This document shows, one piece after another, positions 52,781 to 61,844 of a DNA stretch of 64,000 bases. Source of the DNA: Gammaproteobacteria bacterium. GTDB taxonomy: Bacteria; Pseudomonadota; Gammaproteobacteria; Pseudomonadales; Halieaceae. The DNA lies in contig JAHEKX010000013.1 of assembly GCA_024644535.1 (NCBI GenBank), positions 18,913 through 82,912 of the forward strand, given 5' to 3'. Position 1 is the stretch's first letter, and the number at the start of each line of letters is the position of its first letter. The notes beneath the pieces were generated by a model that was not told the DNA's origin, ran no database searches, and was given only the letters and a program-made list of their open reading frames with translations. Position numbers and translations under genes: made by a program.

Positions 52781-53461
52781 ATGAGTCCTATCGATTTTGT
52801 TGATCCCCAATATCATTTTAGTGACGATGAGCGTCAGCGACTCGAGCGAATAGAAGCAGAGCTAGAGCTTGGTATTAGTGAACTACAGTCGATTGGTCCC
52901 GCCGTGACCGTATTTGGTTCCGCACGGTCGTCGGTGCAGTCGTGGGAATATTCAAGCGCTTACGCGCTTGGTAAGGCTCTAGCTGATCGCGGCGTTGGTG
53001 TTATCACGGGTGGTGGCCCCGGTGTCATGGAGGCCGCTAATCGAGGAGCACATGAAGCCCGCGGGTTAAGCGTCGGCTTGAATATCACTCTGCCTAAAGA
53101 GCAACACCCTAATCCTTATTTAAGCGTAGGCTTAGAATTTCGCTATTTCTTCACCCGGAAGTTCCTACTAATTCGCTATGCCTTAGGGTTTGTCGCATTT
53201 CCCGGTGGCTTTGGCACCGCAGATGAATTGTTTGAACTATTAACGCTGATGCAAACAGGCAAATTAGACAAGCGGCCCATTGTTTTGGTTGGTACTGAAT
53301 TTTTTGGGCCTCTGTTGCAGTTTGTGCAAGAAAGTATGGTGCGACAGCATTACGTAGAATCGCGAGATCTCGAGCTAGTGACATTAACCGATAATATTGA
53401 TGATGCTGTCGAGGCGCTTTTTTGTTGCACCCGGTTTGCCAGCGCAGTGAATACCAACTAA
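52781..53461 (+). CDS. LOG family protein (TIGR00730-type, phosphoribohydrolase fold)
   Basis: A 226-residue Rossmann-fold protein with GGGPG at 77-81 and PGGFGTADE at 141-149, the LOG (lonely guy) active-site motifs. Such enzymes release nucleobases from nucleoside 5'-monophosphates; the bacterial housekeeping members are related to PpnN/YgdH. It follows the EAL gene by 33 bases, with no obvious functional link. Confidence 0.85.
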   Translation: MSPIDFVDPQYHFSDDERQRLERIEAELELGISELQSIGPAVTVFGSARSSVQSWEYSSAYALGKALADRGVGVITGGGPGVMEAANRGAHEARGLSVGLNITLPKEQHPNPYLSVGLEFRYFFTRKFLLIRYALGFVAFPGGFGTADELFELLTLMQTGKLDKRPIVLVGTEFFGPLLQFVQESMVRQHYVESRDLELVTLTDNIDDAVEALFCCTRFASAVNTN

Positions 53462-53528
53462 AACACGCGCGAAGCTTGCAATATTGGGGCGTAAAGGTTG
53501 CAATGGTGGACAAAATAAAGGATGTACT

Positions 53529-54815
53529 ATGAGTCTTACTAACAGAATTTTGCTGGCAATGGTCTTTGGTATTATTGCCGGCTCTGTTTTGAATTTGTTG
53601 CTTGGTGCAAATGCCCTGCCGCTGGGATTAAATAATGTTATTCAGAGTTACTTGATTGACGGATTGTTTGATGTTGTAGGCCGAATTTTTGTGGCTTCGC
53701 TAAAGCTTCTTGTCGTTCCTTTAGTACTTGTTTCGCTGATTTGTGGTGCCGGCGCCTTGGGTGACAGCGCGCGAATGGGGCCTATTGCAGGTAAAACCAT
53801 CGCCTTCTATTTATTTACCACCGGTTTGGCTGTGACCATAGCCTTGGTAGTGGCATCGATTGTGGCGCCGGGAGAGGGCATGAACTTGCAAACGGGGGCT
53901 GAATTTGTTGCCAAGCCAGCGCCACCGTTAACAGACGTGATAGTGAATATCTTTCCCACCAACCCCGTTAAAGCCATGGCTGAAGCGAATATGTTGCAGA
54001 TTATCGTATTCGCGTTGTTATTTGGTTATGCGATGTCACATGCGGGCGAGCCCGGTCGACGCTTGGCGGGCTTTTTTCGTGATGCAGAGACGGTTGTTAT
54101 GCGTATGGTGTCTCTCCTTATGGAAGTGGCACCCTACGGTGTCTTCGCCCTTCTAAGCAAACTGTTTGCCGGTATGGGCGCATCGGCTATTTTGGATTTG
54201 GCGGGCTACTTCTTTACCCTGGCGGCAATACTTGTATTCCACGGGCTGGTGGTCTACCCAGCCTTGTTACGAGCCTTTACTGGGCTTTCGCCCGTCACCT
54301 TGCTGCAAAAAATGCGTCCGGTATGGGCCTTTGCCTTCAGTACGTCGTCCTCTGGCGCGACTATTCCCGTAACATTGAGAACGGTAGAACATCGTTTGGG
54401 TGTACACAATTCGGTAGCCGGTTTTACCGTACCGTTAGGTGCTACCATTAACATGGACGGCACGGCAATTATGCAGGGCGTTGCCACGATTTTTATCGCT
54501 CAAGTGTACGGTGTCGATTTATCAATGGCGGCACTGTTTGGTGTCGTAGTGACGGCAATTTTAGCGTCTATAGGAACAGCCGGTGTGCCTGGCGTTGGTT
54601 TAATTACTCTTGCCTTAGTACTGGAACAAGCGGGTCTGCCGGTAGAAGGGATAGCGCTTATTATTGGCGTTGATCGGTTATTAGACATGATTAGAACCGT
54701 GATAAACGTCACGGGTGATGCAGTCGCTAGCGTGGTTGTGGCAAAATCTGAAGGTCAGCTCGACCAGGAAATTTATCAAGCCTCATCGGATGAGCTTGAA
54801 ACACGTGAAGCTTAG
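53529..54815 (+). CDS. Dicarboxylate/amino acid:cation symporter (DAACS family)
   Basis: A 428-residue carrier of the GltP/DctA family. ATG at 53529 follows AAAGGATG; the earlier frame start is not in a homologous region. TSSSGATIPVT is the family hairpin motif and NMDGTAIMQGVATIFIAQ the substrate/Na+ site. It takes up glutamate, aspartate or C4-dicarboxylates with protons or Na+. It stands between the LOG and metallo-hydrolase genes. Confidence 0.85.
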   Translation: MSLTNRILLAMVFGIIAGSVLNLLLGANALPLGLNNVIQSYLIDGLFDVVGRIFVASLKLLVVPLVLVSLICGAGALGDSARMGPIAGKTIAFYLFTTGLAVTIALVVASIVAPGEGMNLQTGAEFVAKPAPPLTDVIVNIFPTNPVKAMAEANMLQIIVFALLFGYAMSHAGEPGRRLAGFFRDAETVVMRMVSLLMEVAPYGVFALLSKLFAGMGASAILDLAGYFFTLAAILVFHGLVVYPALLRAFTGLSPVTLLQKMRPVWAFAFSTSSSGATIPVTLRTVEHRLGVHNSVAGFTVPLGATINMDGTAIMQGVATIFIAQVYGVDLSMAALFGVVVTAILASIGTAGVPGVGLITLALVLEQAGLPVEGIALIIGVDRLLDMIRTVINVTGDAVASVVVAKSEGQLDQEIYQASSDELETREA

Positions 54816-54838
54816 CGCGAACAACAAGGTTATTAACT

Positions 54839-55489
54839 ATGTCGATTAAAGTCTCGGTCGTTCCGGTGACGCCGTATCAACAAAATTGCTCGATCATTCA
54901 ATGCGAAGCAACAGGCAAAGCCGCCGTTGTCGACCCAGGTGGCGATATTGATCGTATTTTGTCAGCAGTCGAGCAAATGGGTGCGACGATAGAAAAGATT
55001 ATTCTAACCCACGGGCATTTAGATCACTGCGGTGTATCAGCCGAGCTTCGCGACAAACTGAATGTGCCAATTGAGGGCCCCCAAGAGGCCGATAAGTTCT
55101 GGATTGATCAGCTGCCTGAATACTGCAAGATGGCGGGCTTTCCTCATGCTGAAGCGTTTACTCCGGATCGATGGCTACTCGATGGTGACACGGTCAAAGT
55201 CGGCGAGCTCGAGCTACAAGTCATTCACTGTCCGGGGCATACACCCGGCCACGTTGTTTTTGTGAGTGATGAAAGCCGCATCGCTTGGGTCGGTGATGTC
55301 TTGTTTCAAGGCTCGATTGGCCGCACTGACTTCCCAATGAGTAAGCACGATGACCTGATACACTCCATTCGAGATAAGTTATTCCCGCTAGGAGATGACA
55401 TTACATTCGTTCCCGGTCATGGACCAACCTCGACCTTTGGGCAAGAACGCCAAACTAACCCCTTCGTTGCTGATTCTCGCTATGGGTAA
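54839..55489 (+). CDS. Metallo-beta-lactamase-fold hydrolase, glyoxalase II-like (YcbL type)
   Basis: A 216-residue hydrolase with the metal motif THGHLDHCG, a second His in HCPGHTPGHVV, Asp in WVGDVLFQGSIGRTD and a last His in VPGHGP. Length and order match the YcbL/GloB-like group, which hydrolyses S-lactoylglutathione or other thioesters. The start is ATG at 54839, 23 bases after the symporter. The DUF2288 gene follows after two bases. Confidence 0.85.
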   Translation: MSIKVSVVPVTPYQQNCSIIQCEATGKAAVVDPGGDIDRILSAVEQMGATIEKIILTHGHLDHCGVSAELRDKLNVPIEGPQEADKFWIDQLPEYCKMAGFPHAEAFTPDRWLLDGDTVKVGELELQVIHCPGHTPGHVVFVSDESRIAWVGDVLFQGSIGRTDFPMSKHDDLIHSIRDKLFPLGDDITFVPGHGPTSTFGQERQTNPFVADSRYG

Positions 55490-55491
55490 AG

Positions 55492-55848
55492 TTGGTGTCA
55501 GATAACCCCGTTTTTGATGTACCCGATCTCGATCTGGCGAGCTTGAACAACTCTGAGCGCGAGGAGCTGCTGCAAGCTGAGTTTTTAAAACAAACGGCAA
55601 AAATGCCCTGGCGCGAGATGCAAACTTATTACGCCAGGGGCAATGTCATTGTCGTATCCGCAGAGCTTGATCTGATTGCTGTGGCAGTGCAGCTGGGTTT
55701 GGACAATTCGACTCAGTTTGCCGCTTGGATAGAGCAAGATTTAATCGCTCCCGCCACCGATAAGCAAGCACTTGCTTGGTACGAGAATGATCAAACGCTT
55801 TGGGTGACGGTCGCTGCACCGTGGGTTTTGGTACAGCGCAAAGACTAG
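55492..55848 (+). CDS. DUF2288 family protein
   Basis: A 118-residue protein containing EELLQAEFLKQTAKMPWREMQTYYARG and the C-terminal QALAWYENDQTLWVTVAAPWVLVQ, both typical of DUF2288. The function is unknown. It probably starts with TTG at 55492 or GTG at 55495. The gene follows the metallo-hydrolase by two bases and its stop overlaps, on the other strand, the stop of the convergent amidohydrolase. Confidence 0.7.
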   Translation: MVSDNPVFDVPDLDLASLNNSEREELLQAEFLKQTAKMPWREMQTYYARGNVIVVSAELDLIAVAVQLGLDNSTQFAAWIEQDLIAPATDKQALAWYENDQTLWVTVAAPWVLVQRKD

Positions 55849-57554
55849 TCTTTGTTAATCGGTGCGAATCGGCCCTCAAAGACGGTACCCAGTATCTCGA
55901 TATCTCTCAAGCCCGATGCCCCCACCTCGTAGGGGTCTTGAGCCAACACAGTAAAGTCGGCTTTTTTTCCTACCGCAATGCTGCCAATTTCGGTCTCCAT
56001 ACCCACGGCCCAAGCGGCATCGATTGTGATCGCCTTGAGTGCTGCATCTAGGGATACGCGTTCATTTTGTCCTGTCAAATTGCCATTGATGGTTTGCCGG
56101 TTGGTGGCGTTCCACGCAAGGGTCAAGGGCGCAAGAGGCGCCATAGGTGTGTCGGAATGCAAAGTAAACGGTACACCGAGCCGTTCTAGTGTTCCTAGCC
56201 GCACCATTTGCTCTGCTCGGCTTGGGCCTATTTCGTGGGCGCCATAGCTGTCTGAAAGAATATAGTGATAATAAGGGTTGGCCGATACAATGACCCCCAA
56301 GGCCTTAATGCGCTTTGCCTGATCTGACGTTGCGTAGGCGAAGTGCTCGATTGCGAAGCGGTGATCTTGCCGAGGCGCTTCTGCTAGCAGTGTTTCTACC
56401 AGATCGAGAGTACGCTGGGTAGCGGCATCGCCGTTAGAGTGGGCGTGAAGCTGAAAGCCAGCACGCCAAAATATGTTTGCGTACTCATTGAGAGTGGCTT
56501 GGGGCGTCAACCAGACCCCCTGATGACCATCGAGATAGCCCGGCGCGTTAAACTGGGCAAGCGCTGAAAAAATAGCGCCATCCACCATGAGCTTGAAGTG
56601 ATCACGCACAGACACTTGGCCGATATAGGTGTGCTGCCACTGCCGCACCTGTTCAAGCGCCTGCTCAGGGGTTGTGCCTGCTTGAATAAATTTCAAAGCG
56701 GTGGGTGTCATCACCAGACGCAATGGTGCTTGGGTCTTCTTAACTAGGCCTTCAAGCAGTTTAAGTTCAGTATCAGGGTCGCTAGAAATTCCGAGGCCCA
56801 TATCCACGGCTGTGGTAACACCACCTTGATGCGCCATCTCTAAAAAGTTCAGGGTGCCGCGCATGTAGTTTTGGGGTTCGATTAAATAGCCCAAGTTGCG
56901 AAACACCGCGAATAGGCCGTTTTCCCAAAAGTGACCCTCGCTCCAGTTGGCTTCTCCGTGAGCGGCTTTAGCATCGGCTTGGGTAATACCAAAGTAGTGA
57001 AGTGCTGCGGTGTTGAATATTACTTCATGGAATGATCGTTGCCAGATGAAGACGGGACGGTCGCCAAACCATGCATCGAGCTCGGCACGCCGCACTTGCC
57101 CATGCCACAACTCGTGATAGCCCCAAGCGCCAAAAGGTTTGGATTTGTCTGTGTGCTTGGATTCCAGCGCGATCAGCTTTTTTTGGTAGTCCTCGGGTGT
57201 TAGTGCGCCGGGGAATTCGCCCGTGGGTAGGCTCCAGTCGTCAGGGGCTAGAAAAGGCAACTGAGTGAGAATGGCGGGTAAGCTCGGATGGACGTGCGGA
57301 TCAATAAAGCCGGGCATCACGAAAGAATTTTCTAACCGTCTGTCCACGGTGCCACCAGCGCGCTCGATCCATGGGGTAAGACTGGCTTCGTTACCCACGC
57401 CAACGATCAGCCCATTCTGTACAGCGACCGCCGTCGCCCGGGGGTGTGACAGATCCATCGTAATCAAGGATTTGGCGGTATAAATTGTCACTTCCGAAGC
57501 GAAGCCGGTTACTGACAGTAGTAGCGCGCAAACTGTTGTTAGACTTTTTATCAC
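55845..57554 (-). CDS. Exported amidohydrolase, YtcJ-like
   Basis: A 569-residue amidohydrolase with signal peptide (MIKSLTTVCALLLSVTGFAS). The metal site PGFIDPHVHPS is near residue 85, a further metal-binding His lies in QLHAHSNGD and the C-terminal VGKKADFTVLAQDP is the barrel-sandwich domain. Family members act on amide or ester bonds, and substrates are largely unknown. GTG start overlaps the stop of the upstream exported amidohydrolase by one base, so both are co-translated. Periplasmic location is inferred from the signal. Confidence 0.8.
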   Translation of the reverse strand: MIKSLTTVCALLLSVTGFASEVTIYTAKSLITMDLSHPRATAVAVQNGLIVGVGNEASLTPWIERAGGTVDRRLENSFVMPGFIDPHVHPSLPAILTQLPFLAPDDWSLPTGEFPGALTPEDYQKKLIALESKHTDKSKPFGAWGYHELWHGQVRRAELDAWFGDRPVFIWQRSFHEVIFNTAALHYFGITQADAKAAHGEANWSEGHFWENGLFAVFRNLGYLIEPQNYMRGTLNFLEMAHQGGVTTAVDMGLGISSDPDTELKLLEGLVKKTQAPLRLVMTPTALKFIQAGTTPEQALEQVRQWQHTYIGQVSVRDHFKLMVDGAIFSALAQFNAPGYLDGHQGVWLTPQATLNEYANIFWRAGFQLHAHSNGDAATQRTLDLVETLLAEAPRQDHRFAIEHFAYATSDQAKRIKALGVIVSANPYYHYILSDSYGAHEIGPSRAEQMVRLGTLERLGVPFTLHSDTPMAPLAPLTLAWNATNRQTINGNLTGQNERVSLDAALKAITIDAAWAVGMETEIGSIAVGKKADFTVLAQDPYEVGASGLRDIEILGTVFEGRFAPINKD

Positions 57555-59035
57555 TATTGCGCTTCCTCTTTACTGGTTAGAGTCGTCAGGCGAGCCCCCG
57601 CATAAACTGACGGTTGAATGTGTCCGTTATTCACGGCTATTTGACCGTTAACGATTACCCAATCGATACCGGTAGGGGCCTCGTAAGGTTGTCCGTAATC
57701 GGCACCCGCAGATACGGTCTCTGGGTCGAATATCACAATATCAGCATCCATATCGAGCTGGATTCTGCCCTTACGTTTGAAAGCCGGCGCAAAGGGTTCG
57801 AGCCACTGCGCTTGCTTTAGGCTCATTCGAGAGAGTGCGTCCGATAAGGTCAAAATACCCTGCTCACGCACGTAGCGCCCCAAAACCAACGAAAAGGTGC
57901 CGGCAATATTGGGGTTACTGAATTGCTCGGGCGTAAAGGCGGGCAGAGCATCGGTTGATATCATCATGTCCGGCCAGCGAAGCGCCGTGTGAAGCCACTC
58001 TTCCTTTACGTAATGATGGTTTACTGCGCCACCGGGTTCATTTCGCGCATAATCGTTCCATGACTCCTTGGTCAACCATTCTCCAGTGGCCACCCACTGC
58101 ACGTCTTCGTAAGTAATATCAAAAATAGCCTGCCAGTCGCGTTTCCTAAATACGTCCGCCGAGATCGACGTGCCGCCTGCTAGGTAGCTTAAAGTCTCGG
58201 TTGTGACGCGAACACCATCAGCGCGCGCCTGGTCAATGGTCTTTAACCAATCGCCTACCGAACCCATGGCATTGTGCGTGATGTGGCAAATGAATACGGC
58301 TGCCCCAGTCGATTTCGCTAGGGTCAGAATTTCATTCAGGCCACTTGAGTCACCGGGAAGATTGCGCCGTACGTGGGTAAATACCGGTACATCGTGCTCT
58401 GCGGCGACTTCAAAGATCATTCGAAGCTCTTGGTCAGATACTGCGTCGCGCATGTAATCCAGTAATAAGCCAATACCCAGCCCACCTTGTTGTATGCCTT
58501 GCTGTAAATGCTCGCGAATCTCTTCAATCTGGGCCGCGGTCGCCAGCTGTTCAAAAGCCGCCGAACCCATGCTTGCCATAGTGCCTTGGTGAAAAAAATA
58601 AGGTTGATATTTATCTTCGATAACCTGAATGCGAGCTGCATAGTGTCCAACCGAAGCACCGTAGTTAACGATGGCATTGTCTCTGATGGCATCGCCGTAT
58701 TCCGTTACGGGGTAGGCCCCGGCTTCGGTGTCTAGCTGAGTTGTAATTCCGTCAAGAATATTTAGTCGCATGCCAAAAGGCGTGGGCGTGTGGGAGTGGA
58801 TATCGATAAATCCAGCAGTCACCACACGGTTTTTGGCATCGATAATTCGGCCAGCGTCTAGGTTGTCGGTCGTCAGCGCGACGATGCGGCCATTTTTAAT
58901 ACCTACATTAAGTTCTTGATCGGTGTGCGTTTCGGGATCGATAACGCGGCCCCCAATAATGGCGAGGTCGAGAGCCTGTGTGTGGGAAGCTACCAAGGCC
59001 AATGACAGCAATACAGCAATAAAAATGCGATGCAT
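57554..59035 (-). CDS. Exported N-acyl-D-amino acid deacylase-like amidohydrolase
   Basis: A 493-residue amidohydrolase of the D-aminoacylase/dihydroorotase type. The signal peptide MHRIFIAVLLSLALVASHTQA is followed by DLAIIGGRVIDPET, and the metal site AGFIDIHSHT at about 75 and DADIVIFDPETV at the end fit the family. Function is likely deacylation of N-acyl amino acids or peptides in the periplasm. It lies 40 bases downstream of the M48 protease gene. Confidence 0.8.
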   Translation of the reverse strand: MHRIFIAVLLSLALVASHTQALDLAIIGGRVIDPETHTDQELNVGIKNGRIVALTTDNLDAGRIIDAKNRVVTAGFIDIHSHTPTPFGMRLNILDGITTQLDTEAGAYPVTEYGDAIRDNAIVNYGASVGHYAARIQVIEDKYQPYFFHQGTMASMGSAAFEQLATAAQIEEIREHLQQGIQQGGLGIGLLLDYMRDAVSDQELRMIFEVAAEHDVPVFTHVRRNLPGDSSGLNEILTLAKSTGAAVFICHITHNAMGSVGDWLKTIDQARADGVRVTTETLSYLAGGTSISADVFRKRDWQAIFDITYEDVQWVATGEWLTKESWNDYARNEPGGAVNHHYVKEEWLHTALRWPDMMISTDALPAFTPEQFSNPNIAGTFSLVLGRYVREQGILTLSDALSRMSLKQAQWLEPFAPAFKRKGRIQLDMDADIVIFDPETVSAGADYGQPYEAPTGIDWVIVNGQIAVNNGHIQPSVYAGARLTTLTSKEEAQ

Positions 59036-59075
59036 AGTGTTCTCGTTATTATGTGTTACTTATGTATCGCAGAGC

Positions 59076-60497
59076 TTAACGGATAACTTTAATCCAGTCA
59101 CCGACTCGCGGTTCGCCGCTGGGGTACAACCCATTGATTAAGCGCAATTGGTTTTCAGCATCGGGAATATCGATTTGCGCCGCCAGCGATGCAAGCGTGA
59201 CCCCGCGAGGGAATTGGATGAACTCGATGAATTGACCATCGCCTACTGCTTTCTCGGTTGGATGAATTGGCCTAAAGCTCTCGATGATCGGCAAAATTAG
59301 CGCATCACCACTGTTAAAATCTTCGGCCTCACCCTCAAAGCGATACGCCAGACCATTGTAATAAATAACCGCTACGCGTTTGCTGAGGCCTTGAGCGCTG
59401 ACGATGCTGGTGTAGCCCTGCAGGCCGGCTTGTTCTAGCGTTTTGTTGGCCGACCGTACGCCGCTGACCTGAGATTCCAAGAATGCCTGTGGCGTCTGGC
59501 CTTTTGGCTCGCGCGAGAGTGTTAGAGTCAGGGTCATGACACCGGATAAGTCACTGGCGAAAATCTTGTCGGCATTGGTATTTACGCTCCAGCCTTCCGG
59601 ATGTGCAAAGGTAAAGCCCAGTTTGTTATGGTAAAAACGGTTTTCCTCGCGCTTGCTTTGAATGCTCTCGCCCCACACTAGACCTTGCAAGTTATTGCGC
59701 AAGGGTTCAGGGGGGGCGACAGAGCGATTTTGGACGTCATCGAGCTGGCTCGCGGTGCGGATGACTTGTTGCAAGCGCTTGTCGTTACGCGGGTGGGTCG
59801 AATAAAGCCCATGGTATGACCCTGTTGCTTTGCCGCCGGCTTTGAATCTCTGGTAGCGCTCTTGATCTTTAAGAACTCCGATAACCGCCAGCAGAGCATC
59901 GGTGTCGTAACCCGCTTTGTGCATGTATCTTGCTCCTAAACTATCAGCCTCGAGCTCCATTTCTCGACCGTAGCCCGAGATCAGCTGTGCACCGTAGGTA
60001 TCCGCAGCGCCGGCTAGGTCGCCACTGCCCGTCAGAATATACGTAGTAACGGCCAGCACTTTACTGGTGGTTTGGGCGGTTTTTTGGCGCGCAGAATGGC
60101 GAGCGGTGACATGGCCTATTTCGTGCGCCATCACGCCAGCCAGTTCATCCTCGGTGTCAAGATAGGCAAGCAAGCCACGGTTGACATAAACATAGCCTCC
60201 TGGCGTGGCATAGGCGTTAATGGCGGGGTTGTCGATTACCGTGAAGGTGAAATCTAAGTCTGGCATGTCACTAACAGTCACTAGTTTTTGACCGATACGA
60301 TCAATGTAGGCCTGAAGTTCGGGGTCGTTGTAAAACCCGCCTTGCTCTTTCAGTTGTTCGTACATTTCTTGGCCAATTTCTTTTTCTTTGCTGGTGCTGG
60401 TAAAAACAACGGTACTGCCACCTGTGGCCGGATTGCTGGAACATCCCGACAGCGAAAGTATCGAGATTACAGACAGTAAAACAAGAAAGTACGGCAT
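59076..60497 (-). CDS. M48 metalloprotease lipoprotein with LysM-like tail
   Basis: A 473-residue lipoprotein (LSGC, Cys19 from the ATG at 60497; an alternative GTG start is at 60551). The zinc site is MAHEIGHV with H125-E126-H129, and EMEADS-type EMELEADSLGARYM gives the third ligand. The M48 domain spans about 40-240; the C-terminal 150 residues contain a separate fold and end in a LysM-like FPRGVTLASLAAQ to VGDWIKVIR. It resembles BepA/YfgC-type envelope quality-control proteases. It lies four bases after the upstream lipoprotein gene. Confidence 0.85.
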   Translation of the reverse strand: MPYFLVLLSVISILSLSGCSSNPATGGSTVVFTSTSKEKEIGQEMYEQLKEQGGFYNDPELQAYIDRIGQKLVTVSDMPDLDFTFTVIDNPAINAYATPGGYVYVNRGLLAYLDTEDELAGVMAHEIGHVTARHSARQKTAQTTSKVLAVTTYILTGSGDLAGAADTYGAQLISGYGREMELEADSLGARYMHKAGYDTDALLAVIGVLKDQERYQRFKAGGKATGSYHGLYSTHPRNDKRLQQVIRTASQLDDVQNRSVAPPEPLRNNLQGLVWGESIQSKREENRFYHNKLGFTFAHPEGWSVNTNADKIFASDLSGVMTLTLTLSREPKGQTPQAFLESQVSGVRSANKTLEQAGLQGYTSIVSAQGLSKRVAVIYYNGLAYRFEGEAEDFNSGDALILPIIESFRPIHPTEKAVGDGQFIEFIQFPRGVTLASLAAQIDIPDAENQLRLINGLYPSGEPRVGDWIKVIR

Positions 60498-60501
60498 GGT
60501 T

Positions 60502-61173
60502 TTAGTATTTTGCTGAAAGAAATTGTAAGAGCTGTTCGCCGATTCCGTCACAGGCGGTACCTTTTACTGGGGCGATAATCGGGATGGGAACCACAACCGC
60601 GGGCATATAAGACTGACCGCTCGTGGTAGTGTTGATACGGCCCACTTCGGCCTGGTTGCTAAAATCCCAGATTACCGCTTCGTAGTTAGACTCATCACTC
60701 CAGGTACCAAAGCCGAAACAGCCCGCGCCAGTGGGGCCCACCCCGCAGGTCATGGAGCCTGATGCGTCCGTACGTTCGGTATTGCCGTCAATCCAGATCA
60801 TGTACTGAGTATCCAAGGATTGTATCTTGCTAGCAACGGCCGGTTGAGCGAGCAATTCGCGAATAGCGCCTGGGTGCATGGGTGCTGTTCTGGGTTCAAA
60901 CCAAGGGTAGAGTGCGTCTAAAAATTGCGACTCTTCAACAATTTCGATGGTATTGTCTTTACCTTGAATATGATTTCGTACGCATTGTACAAAATCCCGC
61001 TCGGTGTCGTAGTTACTCGCGTGGCGGCGCCCTAACAGTACTACTGACGAAGCGCCGACACCCGCTTCTGGCGGGTTGTAGGTCATTTCATCGACTTTGG
61101 CCGTGACGCAACCTTGCAATACGCCTATCAGCGCCGTCAGGCAAATGGCCTGAGTTAGTGTGGAGGTCTTCAT
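60502..61173 (-). CDS. Lipoprotein of unknown function
   Basis: A 223-residue lipoprotein with an LQGC lipobox (MKTSTLTQAICLTALIGVLQGC). ATG at 61173 overlaps the stop of the preceding lipoprotein (ATGA). I do not recognise a domain. The mature part includes SSVVLLGRRHASNYDTERDF and a glycine-rich TCGVGPTGAGCFGFGTW, possibly with a Cys pair, and ends GEQLLQFLSAKY. Location in the operon suggests an outer-membrane or periplasmic role with the VWA proteins and the protease. Confidence 0.6.
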   Translation of the reverse strand: MKTSTLTQAICLTALIGVLQGCVTAKVDEMTYNPPEAGVGASSVVLLGRRHASNYDTERDFVQCVRNHIQGKDNTIEIVEESQFLDALYPWFEPRTAPMHPGAIRELLAQPAVASKIQSLDTQYMIWIDGNTERTDASGSMTCGVGPTGAGCFGFGTWSDESNYEAVIWDFSNQAEVGRINTTTSGQSYMPAVVVPIPIIAPVKGTACDGIGEQLLQFLSAKY

Positions 61174-61844
61174 GGTGCATCCTCCCGCAGAGACGTCCCA
61201 TGGTCCGCCTGCTTTAACCATTCGCTGACTGCAGGGACCTTGGGGAAATTAACAGCAAAGTTGGCACCGGCATCTCGCAGGGCAACAATGGCCGCTGCTC
61301 CCACGGCATCTTGATTACTTTGCATAAAGGCCTCGGGCGTCTTGCCATAGGCTGTCATTGACCACTGGGCAAGCGGGTCGCCTGTGCTATTGGTTAAGGC
61401 AATGTCGTACTTCAGCCACAGCTCGAACACTTTGGTGTTGGTGTGTGCCGGGATGGCGTACTGCAAATCGCTAACGGTGGGTATTAACACGGATTGGACT
61501 TGGGCGCTTGGAGTCTCGGTCGATGGCGCCTGCTCTAGGTATACCACCTGTTCGAACATAGCATTAAGAATGGTTTGCCACAGGCTAATTTGTGCAGCGC
61601 CCGTCTCGACTATCCAGCCCCGTTCGGTTTCGGCCTCGGGTTCATCGACAAAGGTGTGCGTTTTAAAATCTTCGCTGAAATAAACCCCCATGGTCACCGG
61701 GATGGGATCAAGGGCGGGTTGGGGAAATTGACTATCGACAATGACTTGGTTGGCACCGCAGGCTGAAAGCAGCAATAAGCACAACCCTAGGGCTGTTGCC
61801 CTAAGCGATGAATACTGCTTATCGGTAATCGTTAAGCCCAACAA
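61170..61844 (-). CDS. Lipoprotein of unknown function (LSACG)
   Basis: A 224-residue lipoprotein (LLLLSAC, lipid Cys at about 29). The likely start is TTG at 61844 with GAGG about six bases upstream; no internal Met is present before the lipobox. It overlaps the VWA gene end by 26 bases and the next lipoprotein by 4. A glutamate/threonine-rich stretch follows the signal. No domain was recognised. Tight packing argues for function with the neighbouring envelope genes. Confidence 0.6.
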   Translation of the reverse strand: MLGLTITDKQYSSLRATALGLCLLLLSACGANQVIVDSQFPQPALDPIPVTMGVYFSEDFKTHTFVDEPEAETERGWIVETGAAQISLWQTILNAMFEQVVYLEQAPSTETPSAQVQSVLIPTVSDLQYAIPAHTNTKVFELWLKYDIALTNSTGDPLAQWSMTAYGKTPEAFMQSNQDAVGAAAIVALRDAGANFAVNFPKVPAVSEWLKQADHGTSLREDAP

